A stretch of 64,000 nucleotides of DNA from Hymenoscyphus infarciens (GCA_001414345.1 LLCB01000008.1:434001-498000), one strand, 5' to 3'. Shown: positions 34,841 through 49,563, numbered from the stretch's first letter. Numbers and translations: made by a program. Notes: generated by a model not told the origin, from the letters alone.

Positions 34841-35624
34841 GAAGTTCGATAAAGACTAAAGGGGTATCAGTGATAATTATTTCTAGTAGTGAAATGTAAA
34901 GTTCCGGTAGTATATATTTTCTGTAAGATGTCAATTATTAAGAACACGATTACACAACAACGAATCATTTGAACTGTCGAAAGGTCAAGAGTACAAGCAA
35001 CCAACCTTCTCTCCTTTTTTTTGTTTATTTTTGCAACCTCATTGTGTTAAGCTATATGTGTTCTAAAAGGGCACATCGCTTGATTGGGCCCGCCTCTATT
35101 TCGCTCTATAGCATATTATAAACTGCAAAAGAGAGATTGGAAGAACTTCGAGATACAAAGCGACAACACCAATATATAGTAAGTAAAGGAAAAATTCATA
35201 GAATAAAGTTTTATTGCGGATCGCAATTCTTCAAGAAGGGGAAAATAATAACAGACGACTATCCGTTGAGATATAAATCGAGTAAGCACTGTCACCACAC
35301 AGGATTAGGTATCAATCCCTCGTAACTTGGAGCTTTAGCATGTTCTTAAATATTGTTTTGCATTCCAGTCACTTCCATCATGTTGTCTAGACTTTTACGT
35401 AGCTAAATCACGCAGAATAGTATAAGCTAGAGGTGAGTTTAATCCAGAAGCTGAATAGAATCCAATGAAACCACAACCCACCAACTCCATTCAGTGAGGC
35501 GAGTATTAGGGAGTATACCTTCCATACTTGAGTCTTGACTCCAAATTAGAGCTCCTGAAAACACTAGTATTTCCCGGGACCTTGTAAATTTTATGTCTTG
35601 TCCTCAACTCTTCTCTGGGAGTCG

Positions 35625-35950
35625 TAAAAGGCCGGCCTTTTAACTAGAGGATATGTTGTTTAATCGCGACGTGTGACAACTCTATGAATCACATTTTTTA
35701 GTTTACAAGTGAGGAGTGTATAAGTGCGTTCACGTTCTATTCTTGAAATATCTCTCCCTGGGTCTCTGAAAGGCCGGCCTTTTGACTCCTCTCTTCTTGA
35801 AAAGGCCGCTCTTTCAAAAGTGCGATACGCAACAAAACTTTAGCCCATCAATTATATTCTCTGCTCTCAAATGAAGAAGAAATAAGTGAGTTATGATATC
35901 TTCTCTTTATGTTTCTTATCATTAGGTCTTTCTGACGACCGGTCGTCAGA
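35625..35950. repeat. cluster of perfect palindromes
   Basis: TAAAAGGCCGGCCTTTTA (35625-35642, 18 bp) and AAAGGCCGGCCTTT (35769-35782, 14 bp) share flanks (CTGGGAGTC / CTGGGTCTC before, ACT after), so they are copies of one unit. TCTGACGACCGGTCGTCAGA (35931-35950) is an uninterrupted 20-bp palindrome. No gene is nearby on either side for over 600 bp. A dimeric protein site or a repeat-derived hairpin are both possible. Confidence 0.6.
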
Positions 35951-36553
35951 GAAGCAGGAAGTTGGGTTGTGCAACAAAACGCTAAAAGAGGTATGTATGT
36001 GTATATGGCTAATCATATCTATCTACTTCGCGAGTCAAAAGAAGAGTAAATAATGAGCCATCAGTCATTGAATTTGAAAGGATTCAAGGGTGGAGATAAA
36101 GACGATTCTATTCCTTTATTACACTTGCCTCGCTCGAAATGGCGAGTAATGCACAGAACTCTCATTACATGTATCGTATCTTGGCTATGCAAAAAAGTAG
36201 CACCAAATAGAGTTTCCCACTCGCAAGCGAATCGCCCCCTCCAAACTCCCAACCCCAAAAGAGAACAACGAAAACCCCCGTAAAGCAATAACCCATACTA
36301 TGCAGGTATTCTTTTTCAAAAAGAAGAATCGCAAACTTGTATATCTATCAAGAATATACTCGGGTATTCTAACTGACTGACTGGCTGGCACAGTAAGGAC
36401 ACAAAGCGCAAACATAAAACAACAGCCAAACCCCCAAAAAAGAACTTCCCTCTAGTAAGGTACTCAAGCATCCATTCCAAAAACGCCGTTGCAGTGCTCA
36501 TATCGACCTATACCTCGTAAAAGAAAGAGAACTCTCCAGGCATAGCATCCAGC

Positions 36554-38242
36554 TCATGCCATAGCTCCACCCATAGGTCCTCGTCCGCCTGAAAACGACC
36601 CCTCCCTCCTCCCATCCTTCCCATACCTTCCCCCTATTTTCATAGACTCATCAGCCCTCCACCACTCCTCAGCAGGCAAACACAACTCATCTCTACTCCC
36701 CACCTCATCCAAAATTCTATCACCTCCTTCCCCTCTTGAACTCCTACTCGAAGCCTCTGAAATCCCATCGTCAAAACTCCCCTCATCCGACCCCGGACTC
36801 ACAACCCCAGACACCGGCCTCATCTCTGTATCCTCCAATCCAGACAAAGAAACCTCTTCTCCCGAGATGCGGAAACTGGAATAACTTGTGGGGTTGTTCG
36901 AGGCAGAGTTGATGGCACTTCTTCGATGGGGGAAGCGGGAGTGTATGGGACCGAGGAGTTTTGTATTGAGGGACTTTCGAATGGTGACCTTTTCGGGTTC
37001 CTTTATGGAGTCTAGGGTTCCTAGTTCGAGGTCCTTGTCTGTGTTGGAGCTATGGCGTGTATGCGTGTTTTCGTTGGAGGGATGGGGGTTGGAGGTTTCG
37101 GTATCGGCGGTTATTTGATTGGTTGCTGAGCGGAAGGATGAGAAGATGGAGCCGTGAAAGATTTTTGGGAGGTAGACTGTGAAGAAGAGTTTGCTGGCTG
37201 GGATGGAGGCGCATAACTAGGAATTATTAGTATTCTAAGCTTTAGGTGGTTGATATTAAGCGAAAAGGGTGAGGAGGGAAAGTGGAATGGGGGATTTGAC
37301 TTACGATTCCAATGTAGAGTTCGAGACTGCTGCTCCATAAGACGGAATACACGTTCCATGATGCGTCGTAGGTGTTTGATAGCTTCCATGTATAGTAAGT
37401 CCGAACTGCACCAGCCGCTGTTACGAGGCCTCCTGCTGCGAAAAGAAGTATTACTACAACCTGTTGTTTCCGTGGAAGTTGAAGTTTGGTGACCGTTGGG
37501 ATGGGCAAAAGAACGGTAACGAGGTCAGAAATCGTATTAACGATGCCTGCCGTAAGGAGGTGAGCAGCTTCGTTGATACAGTTATTCTCTGGTCCAAAGT
37601 GAGGAGTCCAGTATTGAGAGACTGGTCTATTCATTGCATTAGCTTAAATCCACAACTTAAAAGGTCAATAAGGTGGAAATAAGAGCGACGTACTTGCATT
37701 GGAAAATAACCATGAAGCAAAAGAGAAGCGTTTGCACGATAATCAAAATAAGCACCCCCAAAACGAGCTTTGGAAAATGACCGCTTCGCTTAGAAACAAT
37801 GCGGTATACCAGAGAAAGCATAGAACATTTCGTAAGTGCACTCGCAAGAGCGAAACAAACTTGAGTAGCGATGAAGGCCTTCATGCCAACAACAACCATA
37901 CTGAAAGGCACATCCCATATATGTCTATTCCATTGAAATTTTAGGTCCGCGAGCATGGAGATAATCATATACCCAGTCGTTGGAATCTAAAGCCATCAGT
38001 GTCAGTACTTGTCAACAATAAAAGAAGAAGAGGAAACATACAAAAGCCGCAAGTATCAACCAATCATCCGCCCCGAAACTCCTCGATATCCTCAACCTCG
38101 TAAACACCCGAATGGAAATCGCCAAAAATACCAACGGAAACAGAATAAGAACCATAATCCTATTCTCCCATCCCCTCGTCACAGGATCGATATAATTCGG
38201 CTTCGGCCATGATTTCAAGACATCCAGAGGAGGGAGTCGCAT
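36554..38242 (-). CDS. PTH11-like / rhodopsin-fold integral membrane protein
   Basis: Four exons on the minus strand, 38042-38242, 37694-37986, 37305-37626 and 36554-37216, give 492 residues. The start MRLPPLDVLKSWPKPNYIDP is the usual opening of this family; an upstream in-frame ATG at 38329 would add 29 residues. Seven hydrophobic spans are readable, including MVLILFPLVFLAISIRVF, IPTTGYMIISML and LVLGVLILIIVQTLLFCFM. The family signature is in the loop before the last helices: CINEAAHLLTAGIVNTISDL followed by VTVLLPIPTV. After the last helix comes a cytosolic tail of about 190 residues, Ser/Glu-rich and acidic. Members are orphan GPCR-like proteins, some linked to surface sensing. No N-terminal CFEM domain is present. 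Confidence 0.88.
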
Positions 38243-41200
38243 CTTGACGTTGGACAAGAGACGCAAGGTGATCCTTCCAGATACCAAGATGGGCTTTAAT
38301 CTGATATAACACCCTGACCTAAGAACCATCCACTAAGAGCCATCCTGGCCTCCGCGCTTGGACATCTAATTGATGTGCCGTCTCTACGTGTAACGATGGA
38401 GCGGCACATTTTAGTACAGCCTAGCGCCTAACACCTCACAGCTTCCTACGCTCCAACAAAAATTCGTAAAAATTAACAGAAAATCTGGGAAGATCCAGCA
38501 GCTACTGATTAATCTTGGCGTCGAAAGGTTTGAGATGTTTACGCTGTGGTTGTGGTTGTGGGTTTATCCAAGTCTTGCGACTGTATCTATTGTCCGAAAA
38601 CCTGCACCACGTAGAGGCCGTGAACTAGGGTCTGGCGGAGGAGGACACTAAGCCGCAGGAGAAGCACTTTTATCAGATCAACCACTCATAACTCGCCACC
38701 GAAAATCATGACTCTAAGCAGGGAAGAAACCTTCTTTTTGATATCCATGATATCCATGGATATGATGGATATCCTTTGGGAAAGGCCCAAGCCAAACCCA
38801 TCCCCGGGAAAAGCCACCGATCCCAGCTGCGGATCGGGAGATCCGGTTGAACCGTCCAAAACGAAGCAACCAAGGAGCAACCAAGATCATGCCCTGTAGA
38901 CATCTTCCACACCATCTGTGCTTTTTCATATGGTTGGTCTGCGAGTACACGCCATGGGAAAAGAGTCTAGTGCTTGGACTCCTGGGCTGCTTTTCATCCC
39001 GTCCTTTCCCTCCCTTCGTTCCGGATACCGAAGGACAACGATGATGCCAGGAGAAGGAGCAATCTACCAGTTTACACTTGCAGCTGTCAGGACTCAGGAG
39101 GCTGGGAAACACAACAACATGCAATACGGAGTACAATGAAAGAGTGACCAACACCACCCTCTAAAATGAACACCACCCTCTAAGAAGAACACCACAAAAA
39201 TGAGACATCGCGATGAGAGAAGAGAAGAGAATCGCGAATCTTCACCGGCAGTACCATACGAAGAACGCGATGATGCGATTGGCACAGAGAGAGGGAGGAG
39301 ATTTCGTATCCACTCGGTGTAAAAAGGAATACATCATTGTCCCAGCAGCATCCAGAACAGGTACCGAAGCGCAAAAGCCGTTGGATGTCTAAAGATAGGA
39401 AAAGATAATATACATTGACGCGTGGTATGAAACAGTCATCATTCTGAGAATCTGAGATGCGAGATCAGCACTTGCAGGTGAGCGAGGGTAAGGGGATACA
39501 TCGGGATTGTCTTTTCCCAAGTCAGAGAATGAGTTGAAACTAGGGGACCCCTGGAGTTGGGGATCGTCTCTTCTCATTGCTGTTCCAAGGCAGGATTCAA
39601 TAAATTAACGAGACGGCTGTTAGGACTCAGGAGTCTGTTTCCTCTTAGCTAACTACCCTAACTTGACGTACATTCTAACGGTCCATGAGATCAATAGCCC
39701 CGTCAATAGCCCCGTAACGTCTAGGCCTGACCATTGTAGTGGGGAGTACTTATGTCCTCTAGCCCATCCCCGAAACTAGTTCCACCTTCAACGCACTTAC
39801 CTGCAATTCAAGTTGAGGCACAATAACAAGATGAAGCACAATAACAAAAAGAACTCGACATTCACACTCCCCGGAACGTCTTCGACACAGTGGAGTTTCC
39901 AACGCGGTTTGTGCGTATGCATTCCTCTCCCCACTCCTCTCTTACGACCAGAAACAGAAATAAATTTGAACATGAAAACCAAATGTAAAAACAGAACTCT
40001 CGCCTCAACAGATGCGGGGAACCACCTTCCCCGCCCCCACCACGTCCACGGACGTCAATGTGAGGGATAAGAAGGATCTCGGATAGGGAAAAGATCAAAC
40101 CCCTCCATCATTCAATATTATGCACACAGACTTCTTAACCGCGGGCTTGAGGAGATCCGATAACCCCTCTCGTTCGAAGAGGAAGAGGGAAATCAGGACC
40201 TAAAATTGCCAAACTTCTCCAATCAACACCGTACATCACAAACTACCAACTCCGGATCTACTGAAGTCGATGATCAAATCATCGACCTCTTTCTTACACG
40301 ACATTCCTCTCGAAAAGGAGGAAGGGAAATGAAACACGAAGGAAGATATTCCAAGAAAGAATTCAATTTGTAATTCTCCGAGAAATTAAACTATCAGGAT
40401 ATCTGTAACCAACTAACCGACAACCCCACTCACAAATATCCCCCTCTTTCAAAATTGTGATCAGAAAATCAAGACATTGAAAGGGTAATTCAAACCAAAG
40501 GAAGAGGAAGTGTTTTGGGTGTCTCGTAGTGGAAGCTGGGTGGTCGCCTGCGTCGCAGAGCCGAAGAGATTTCAAGACAGGAGCCAGTGAGTTTGAGTAT
40601 CAAGGAAGAAACGACCACGACCATCTCTTGATGTCGTTCCTTTCTTACAAACTACCCCGACTCACTAAGTTTTACCGCACGTATGTCACAAAGGGAAGGA
40701 ACGACCTGGCAAATCCCCCAACTCATTTTCAACCCTCCATCGTAAGCAAGGAGCGACCAAGACCAGCTCAGATCTTCAAAACACCCGGTCGTTGCCCCTC
40801 CCCTCCTCTTCCACATCCAAACTTTCTTCTCTGTCTTTGACAAGAACTGTAACTTGTGGTAATCATCCCAAATCCCCTCCCACCACAAACACATCTAAGA
40901 GAAGAAATACAGAGAACAATTGAGATTGTTAAGACGGTATAGCTCCTTCCTCTGTAGTATGACTTCTGAACCAATTCACCATGGCGCGTTGGTTTCTTCT
41001 TGGAATACTTACTCCGAAAGGCATATAACAAACCCGAAAGGTTCAGAGTCATACGCATTCATCAAAAGTGATTCTTTAAAGAACACTTAGGATAATAAAA
41101 TCATGAATATAAATGTTTTCAGCTACATCGAACTTTCTCGGACAAGTAATTCTTATTTTACCTTCAGACCAAATGGCATTTAGTGGTGATCTACAACAGC

Positions 41201-42413
41201 GCTATTCATGGGTAACCTAGGAACGACTGGAATGGTGTTGTTCGGTCCAAAGCTAGATTTTTCCTTTAGGCATATTCACCAGAAATAGAGAATAGCTTCC
41301 AAAAAAAAAGAGCCCAAGCATCTAACTCCCTCAAATATACACAACCACACCTTCCCAAAACTTCCATAAAACCACCCCTAAAAAAATGGCAGAGAAACTG
41401 AAACCGAATGAAATAAAACATAAATGAGCCTCAATCTATCCTTCTCCGTTCGACACCCTTGAAATATTCCTTAACCGATAACCTCAATTGATACACAATC
41501 ACCCCTCACACAACTCCCACACAACTCCCCTTCTCCAAAAAAAGAGACTCGAAGGAAACTAAAGGAAAGTGAAAAGAGACACAAAAGGGACTCCAAGGAA
41601 GGACTTCTCAATCCACCGCTCTCCGTGTCGTGCAATTAGTAGGTAACCTACAAACAGCCACAGTAGAAGTTTCTTAATACTCTTCATATCCAACCCAAGC
41701 ATAGTTCCCTCAGGGGCGACAGTTAACCCATAACCCAGGAATAGCACAGGACCAGGCCTTATAAAACCCAACGCCGGACCTAAGTATCCAAAAGTTCATT
41801 GCTTGAAATCATCCAAACCTACAAGTAATCCTCCCCAGAAGAACTTTGCAGAATCTTTCCAGGCTGTCTTCAGGCCAAACAGCACAGAAGGTACCCCAAC
41901 AAACCCATCGCATAACGAAACTGCAAAAGTGATTCGAAGAAATGCCGACAAGAAAGCGCCGAAGGAAAAGGACGAAGTCAAAGCAAACGCAGCGCATCGG
42001 ACCAACTGACCCACCTGCCTCAATTCAGCCGCCCAAAAGTGAAAGAGGAAATCAGCCCTAGAAATGAAAACGTGGAGGAGAGAAAAGCCGTTCTCTCTCA
42101 ATCTATTAAAATTCTCCAGCCCTTCCTGGCCCTCGGGATATCTCTTTGACCAAACTAAACTAACTGACTGGCTACCAACTATACCAAACATAAAAAAAAT
42201 TACCTCCTCTCCTCTCCTCTCTTCTACTCAAACAAACAACGACATGAAATTCTACAATTACAGATCCTCCCTTTCCTCATCAATCTCGGCCAGATCTGAA
42301 TCCAAGCGTTGAGTAAAACCGCAACCCAAATATCCCTCCAGGGCCATCTTCATCCCTCATCGAGTCGCAACCCAACTCTCCGTTCCCAATCCTCACCTGC
42401 CAACATCACCAAA
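38243..42413. other. long intergenic region, no gene supported
   Basis: Over 4 kb without a convincing gene; frames such as 38714-39157 (-), 39813-40070 (+) and 40529-40840 (+) have no domain or splice partners. Visible structure includes an imperfect palindrome of GATATCCAT repeats at 38739-38772 and a duplicated ACACCACCCTCTAA (about 39148-39183). CCTCTCCTCTCCTCTC microsatellite sequence lies near 42210. Confidence 0.5.
41632..41658. repeat. dispersed palindrome, GTAGGTNACCTAC family
   Basis: GCAATTAGTAGGTAACCTAC followed by AAACAGC. It shares the GTAGGT-N-ACCTAC core with the copies at 1141-1167 and 56152-56178. Confidence 0.55.
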
Positions 42414-45217
42414 TCAGTGCGTCTTCACACTCGCCCCCCCACTCCCCCTAGAAGCCGCATACCTCTTACTACTAGGCCTCTGCGCTTCCCCAACATAATG
42501 CAGCGCAGGTACCGTCATACCATAAAGTTCCGTCTTGCCTTCAGCATCATGCTGATCCTTCTCAACTCTAATACAAACATCCAAACTGCCATCCGTTTCC
42601 CTCCCATGCGTGTCAACATTCGCAGCTTTATGATTGGTGCCCGCATCCACTTCTCCCTTGTGGAGCCATGAATGGCCATCTTTCACCGGAGCGATCGCAA
42701 CGGATTCATTGGGGTTTGGTGTGTTATCTACATCAAGCCCATTTCCGTTAGGAGCGAGGTGGCCGTTGGATTGAGGGACAGTGCTGTGCGAGCTGTTTTC
42801 GGTGATCATGGCCCAGTTTCGGGAGGGCATCGTGACCTGATTTGAATTTGCCGTTTTACTCGAGTCACCGGGGTCTTTGTTGAAGAATTTCATCAAAGTT
42901 TCATCCGTTGCATGATCAAGATGATGTAACTTGTTTCTCCTCGCTAGTAAATTCGCAACCGCCTGGGGCGGAGGCTTGTTTACAATGGCCGAGGAGATGA
43001 TGTTTACCATGTATCGGTGGTCGCTCGCGATAGGGATGTTGAGTTTAGGGTTCGAGTAGAAACGTCCGACTGCTGCGAGATGGACGTCCCCGCCCAGAAT
43101 GCTGATGCGAACCGAGAATTCCGAGGCGAGCTCTTGCAGTCTGTGGACGAGCATTTGGCGTTCGCGTTTGTGGGTTCGGGCTGTGTAGTGGTCGTCTAGG
43201 TCGTCGAGCAGATCGACGCTGCCGTCGAAGTGGTTGAAGAGTCCGCCGCCGAATCCGAATCTCTTATTGAGGAATTTGATGGGGGCAATCAATGGACTTG
43301 AGAAGATGTTTTCCAACCATGTTAGGCGCTGCGATGTGTTAGACGGGTCTATGAAACCAAGGGGAGAGTGGAGACTTACAGGATAGGCGATTGGAATTCC
43401 TAGAAGGACGATGAGATGTTGAATGGGTGTTGAAGATGCTTTTGCTGCACCAAGCTCTTGACGGAGTCTATCAACAATAATCTCGTATGTCTCGGGATAA
43501 TTGACTTGGTGTCGAGTTCGCTAATCGTGTCAGCTAATGACCGCGCTACAGACTTGGGAGTTTCTTACCTCAGTTCTAGCATCAATACCGAAGAAAGCAA
43601 TTCTTGCTCCCAGTCTAGCATAGATACTCCGTGAGTGGTCTACTACGTACGGCTAATACAAAGTTAGTTTATGGGAAAAGTACATACAGACATATAACTT
43701 ACCCCTGGTTTACTACCGATAATATAGCTAGAATCGATAATCGGTTCATTCAGAACAAATGTATTCTCAAGCTGTCTAGGATCGAGACCAACTCCTTCGT
43801 GCCCAGTAGTTTGGGGTGCGTCTATTTGAGGTTAGCAGTGTAATTATATCTGCGAAATTGCCTTACCAGTTGTGTATGTAGAAGGTGGCGGTGCAAGATG
43901 ATGTTGAAAGAGAAGGTAATATTTGTTCGCTACACCACCAATACCTCTAAAAACAGGGCATCTCATGAACTCGTCAACATAAGAACCGAATCCGTCGATA
44001 ATGTCATGATCATCCCATAAGTTGAGCTGGGCGATTTGTCCATTGGCGCTGGCGAAAGGCTCCTGTCCGTACCATTTGATGTAATTATTGACGTAGTATT
44101 CATCACAGTCTCTTCTCAACGACTCTGGAAATGGAAATTCTCGTCTCTTCTTAGGATTACCGATATCAGTCCAAGGTCGCAGAGGCCCATTAACACGAAT
44201 CCCATCATTGTAGATCTGATCGCCTCCTCCAAGCATGACGTGAAATGGAGTAACTTTGTGAACTCGGTTGACATCGTTCCAAAGACATGGTCCACTCCAA
44301 GCCTCTTCGTCTGTTCCCACACTGAATCCATTGCAAGAATGGAACATGATTCTCATCGACTCGGTGATTGCTGGGATAAAAAAGCTCTGCTTGTCTGTCT
44401 TTTTGCCCTTTGTAAAGTTTAAGCCAGAAATTGTGTACTCGCATTCGATTTCCGACTGTTGCATGGGGACTTGCAGATCGAATCTCCAGAATGTATTTGA
44501 GGGATCAGAGTACAGTCTTGTTCCGTTGACAACTGCCTTCCATGGCGCACTATTTCCATTGCTTTGTCCATTGGACAACGATTGGCCATTTGGAACTTCA
44601 GCGGTGGTAGGTGTATTGAAGCTACCATAATCCACTCCATTGACAACCGCGCCTTGTCCATTTGCGCCAGCGTTTCCCCCAGAACTTGCCGCAGGTATCT
44701 CGTATTTTCCAGCTGACCCAGAAGACAACCGAGTTCCAACAATTCTAACAGTCAATTGAGGAGTGACTGGACTCTCGCCGGCGCCCCCGAATTTGGTCAC
44801 AACCAACACACTCCCGAACCATGTATTATCCTCCATGCGCCTATAGTTTAACAACGGGCCGCATTTCACTTCCAGCGCCGTGGTATGTCCTTGTGCAACT
44901 CTCTCTCTTGGAGGCCCCTCATTCTGTGCGCTCGAGGCTTGTACACCATTTGCGTGGGGAACATTCCCAGCAACCATTAAAGGTTGGTGTTTTCCAGGCG
45001 ATCCAGGCTTTCCACCAGTTTCGGATGGGTCGATTCTTGCGGAATTCAAGAAGTTTGCTAGGTCTTTCGAGTCGCTTCGTTGATCCGCTTCGCGCGGAGT
45101 GACACTGGCATGGCGAAGGAAGGCTGAGGATTCTTGATGTCTCCAGCGCGTCTGCGAAGCATGTGTATCTGGGTGATGGGAGCCGTGGAGCACGTTATCA
45201 GCGTAATGTGCAGCCAT
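42414..45217 (-). CDS. PhoD-like phosphatase domain protein
   Basis: Five exons on the minus strand, 43867-45217, 43703-43821, 43569-43652, 43380-43520 and 42414-43328, give 869 residues. All introns are 45-51 bp. The N-terminal 120 residues are polar and disordered. The PhoD-type metallophosphatase core follows: MFHSCNGFSVGTDEEAW, VMLGGGDQIYNDG, LNLWDDHDIIDGFGSY and, on the last exon, SILGGDVHLAAVGRFYSN. These Asp/His clusters are the expected metal ligands. The C-terminal 100 or so residues are low-complexity. Fungal members of this long class are uncharacterised or proposed wall/membrane-associated phosphatases; no signal peptide or membrane segment is seen here. Composition flips from C-rich to G-rich on the coding strand around 42,670. 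Confidence 0.92.
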
Positions 45218-46738
45218 TCTGAGATTTGGGTTGAGTTGAAAAAGGGAGGAGAGAAGTGCGCGCGGTCGAGGATGGTGTGCGCAATGTCGGTATTTAAAAT
45301 GAAGGTAATGGGATCGTTGCAGTCCGTATGGAGGTGAATGATGGTGAGAGTTGTACTACAAGTAGGTACGGCGCAAGGGAGGTACGAGGAGCTGTGCAAG
45401 AGGAGGGCGATTCAATCACACTCCAAGTAAAGTCAACATTCTCCTAGTTGTACTCGGCTTGAAGCTTGATGGCCGACTTGCCTGCCAAAACCTGGCCATG
45501 GGATCAGCCAAGCTCGCCAAGAGGTGAAGTGATCAGTTGAGGTATCGCTGTAAGTAAGTGTGCAAACAATAATCTTATAATTGGTCAGTTCTAAGATGCA
45601 GGGTACAAGGATCATAGCTCCCTTCCGCACCCTGACACTTCAGCCGATTCGGGCAAATCCTCAAGGGAGAGATGAAACAATTCCCCAAGTAAATAGGCAA
45701 AGTAAACAATCTGTGCAAAATAACTAGAAAACACAAGCTAATTATCAACTACCCTTTAAAGTCCTTCAGTAATAATTACACCACATTTTTATTCCTACTC
45801 TCGTGATATCTCTAGAAGAAGAAAATGCGGCTGGCAAGTCCAACCTATGAAAGTATGCCACAAGCTGTAGATTACGGGAACGAGAATGGGGTGAAAAGGT
45901 CCCGTACTCCAAACTCTAGCTACAAAACGTCACGAATTGGTTTTGCCCGAGGATTAAATTTACAGGTTGTTTAACTCAATAAGAGGTTGTCCTTCAGCAT
46001 ACACCTGAACACCATCTATTGAGTTTAATTGCACCAGAATTTCATCACAAAAAGTTCATCGTCCAAGAATGAGAAGAACAAATCTCGACTATCATCATCC
46101 TCTTTCAACTAAACTAATCCTCCTTGTACGGGGCATAAATTTGTTTTTCGGTTGTATACTGAACGGTAGCTCTGCTGCTGGCGAGTTGAATCAAGATGGT
46201 ATGAGGGCAGGATCATGGTCTCAAAGTAGTGGCAACTGCAAACTTACTCAATTCATTATCGATCAAGGCGAGCGGTTGTCATCGCTTTCTGGCCATACCT
46301 TCTATGGAGGAAGATAGCAAGCGTTTTAGGAATTCGTGACTGTAGTCTTTCTCTATAGCAATTCTAGAAGAAAAGAGGTACCGATTTCCCGTTGGAGTAG
46401 AGGATGCTTTGTAGTTATAAATTCCTGTACCCTGTGGTACTTCGAGGTACATGCGCTTCTGTTTTTGGAGTCCCACTCTCTTCTCATACTTTCCTCCCTT
46501 GGATTGACTGTAATCACGGTTTCACCCGCAGTAGTCGCCGTACGAAAGACTTCTCGCTGAATCGTCAAAGTGTCCATTAACAGTGGTATGGTAAAATACA
46601 TCGTCAATACTCCTAGATAGCCCTCCGCTCGAATGAGGTGGCATATAACCTGCCTGCTTCCAGTAATACAGTCGCTTCCCCCCATTTTGTTTGCGCCGAT
46701 TCGATGACTGAATGACTCCCAAGTTTCCGAAATATCAT
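45218..46738. other. intergenic, no gene supported
   Basis: The upstream region of the phosphatase gene and 3' flank of the p24 gene. The minus-strand frame 46353-46685 (110 codons) has no recognisable domain. A possible leader intron cannot be decided by eye. Confidence 0.5.
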
Positions 46739-47513
46739 TTATACAACTCGCTTGACCTATTAAGCCAAATCAATTACCGGCTCAAAACTCCATGACGTTC
46801 GGAACTGTTCTTGCCTACCTCGAAAAATCTCTTCAACCACCAAACTTGGAATACACCTTCACCTACTAAGACACCCATCTGGAAGATACTCCACCACTTC
46901 ACTCTGCCGTTGGTACTTTCTGCGGTGTTTCGATGCGTTCGTTCGCGGACTACGATGTATGATTGTTCGTCCTTGACTTGGGAGAGAAGTTCGGAGAGTT
47001 GTCGAACTAGGAGATGGGTTAGCTTGAAAGTAGTTGGCGCTGTCATATGGGGTTGACATACCCTCCGCCTCTAATGGATCCGATGGTGCCTCCGCTTCTG
47101 GGACATAGACGATACCGTGTACATTAAAGGAGACGTCCTTGCTAGATGCCGACCAATGCTCATTGCTAAAGCAGTATATAAATTTGCCATCGTGGTTCGC
47201 AGTGAAAGAGTGGTCTCCGTTTGATACTGATCGCTCGTGGGTTTCGTATTTTCCGTCTGGGTTTTGAATCTAGACCAGTTAGTAAACGGAAAAGAGAGTA
47301 GTCGAAGAAGCTACCAACCCAGAAATCGATATCCAGATTTCCAGCACTTCCAAATTCCCTATCTCCGACTTGAAACGTCACCGTCATCTTGTCATCCTTG
47401 TGAAGGCTTTCGTGGAAACATTCTCTCCCGTGCGCTGCAAGCTGGATGTTATGTGCGAGTGCAGTGCCTAGGAAACTGCTGGCCGCTAGGAGAATTGAAC
47501 CGGAAAATCGCAT
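46739..47513 (-). CDS. EMP24: p24 family ER-Golgi cargo receptor (Emp24-type)
   Basis: Four exons on the minus strand, 47319-47513, 47062-47269, 46819-47006 and 46739-46756, give 202 residues, the usual p24 length. There is a signal peptide (MRFSGSILLAASSFLGTALA). The GOLD domain follows (ECFHESLHKDDKMTVTFQVG, GDHSFTANHDGKFIYCFSN) with its Cys pair. Then come a coiled coil (LSELLSQVKDEQSYIVVRER), one membrane helix (WWSIFQMGVLVGEGVFQVWW) and a cytosolic tail LKRFFEVKRVV. The FF and terminal basic/valine residues are the known COPII/COPI contacts. The tail VKRVV is carried by an 18-nt last exon. If the 62-bp intron before it were retained, the tail would become VGKNSSERHGVLSR. Intron 1 has an unusual donor, GTTGGT. 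The gene is divergent from ARF1. Confidence 0.93.
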
Positions 47514-48870
<1,357 letters not shown>

Positions 48871-49563
48871 ATCTGGCATACTCTCACCAATCCAAGTCAC
48901 AATTGTCTCGAGATCCCCCCAGACCAAAAAACAACGTCCATATCTCAAACCTCTCCTCAATATCTGCCATCGGTGCTCCTCCTCATCTATTCATGTCTCT
49001 TCCAGCAGTCCACGTTTATGAGAGGCGCAAAGGGTGGTTTTTGTACGATGAATTAAAGGCTCCTGCGGCTCCCCCTGGCTGGTGTATTTGGCCTCTGGTT
49101 GGGGTGGAGGCCCAAGGAACTTTTTCCCTTTTTTTTATTTTTTCGCGCGTTTACGGTCTATTACCTTTTCTACGTCTGGCCTTGCAATCTTGTGTTTCAG
49201 CATGGTATAAAAGCAGACGATAGATGGAGGATCATGGTAGTCTAGTCCAAATTGATCTTACATTAGAAAATACATGATTCTCACTTTTTTTTTTATCTGA
49301 AAGGGCTCGGAGGTAAGCTGTGGCGGTGTGGCGACTTTGGGGGCCAAGTAGTTCAAGGATCAGGTTGCTAGGGGCTCGAGAGCAAGTGTGTTCTCCAACA
49401 TCAGCTTCAGGTGACATCGCAAACAAAGAGGGTGAATTTCTTCCAACTGGCAACAGGTGACGAGGTGTGATTGAAATGTCTTTTCTGATTGGTTCCTCGT
49501 CTCAATTTGAAGAACAGACTTTGTACCGTTCTATTGGACAGTTCACTCTAAAGTGGCATCTTA
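48871..49563. other. ARF1 3' flank, no gene seen
   Basis: T/G-rich 3' UTR and spacer with no recognisable coding sequence. It ends at the first of two inverted-repeat elements. Confidence 0.55.

Larger units (their letters stand above)
34517..36553. other. repeat-rich intergenic region
   Basis: No gene is supported. It holds a pair of about 55-bp direct repeats (34660-34714, 34786-34840), a GCAACAAAAC motif at three places, two GGCCGGCC-centred palindromes and a perfect 20-bp palindrome (35931-35950). Small frames (35137-35325, 36053-36283) look accidental. Confidence 0.55.

Noticed and set aside
38714..39157. 147-codon minus-strand frame
   Set aside because: Overlaps three other open frames on both strands, contains microsatellite-like GATATCCAT repeats and has no domain.
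46353..46685. 110-codon minus-strand frame downstream of the p24 gene
   Set aside because: No domain; several overlapping frames of similar length on both strands suggest ch​ance openness.
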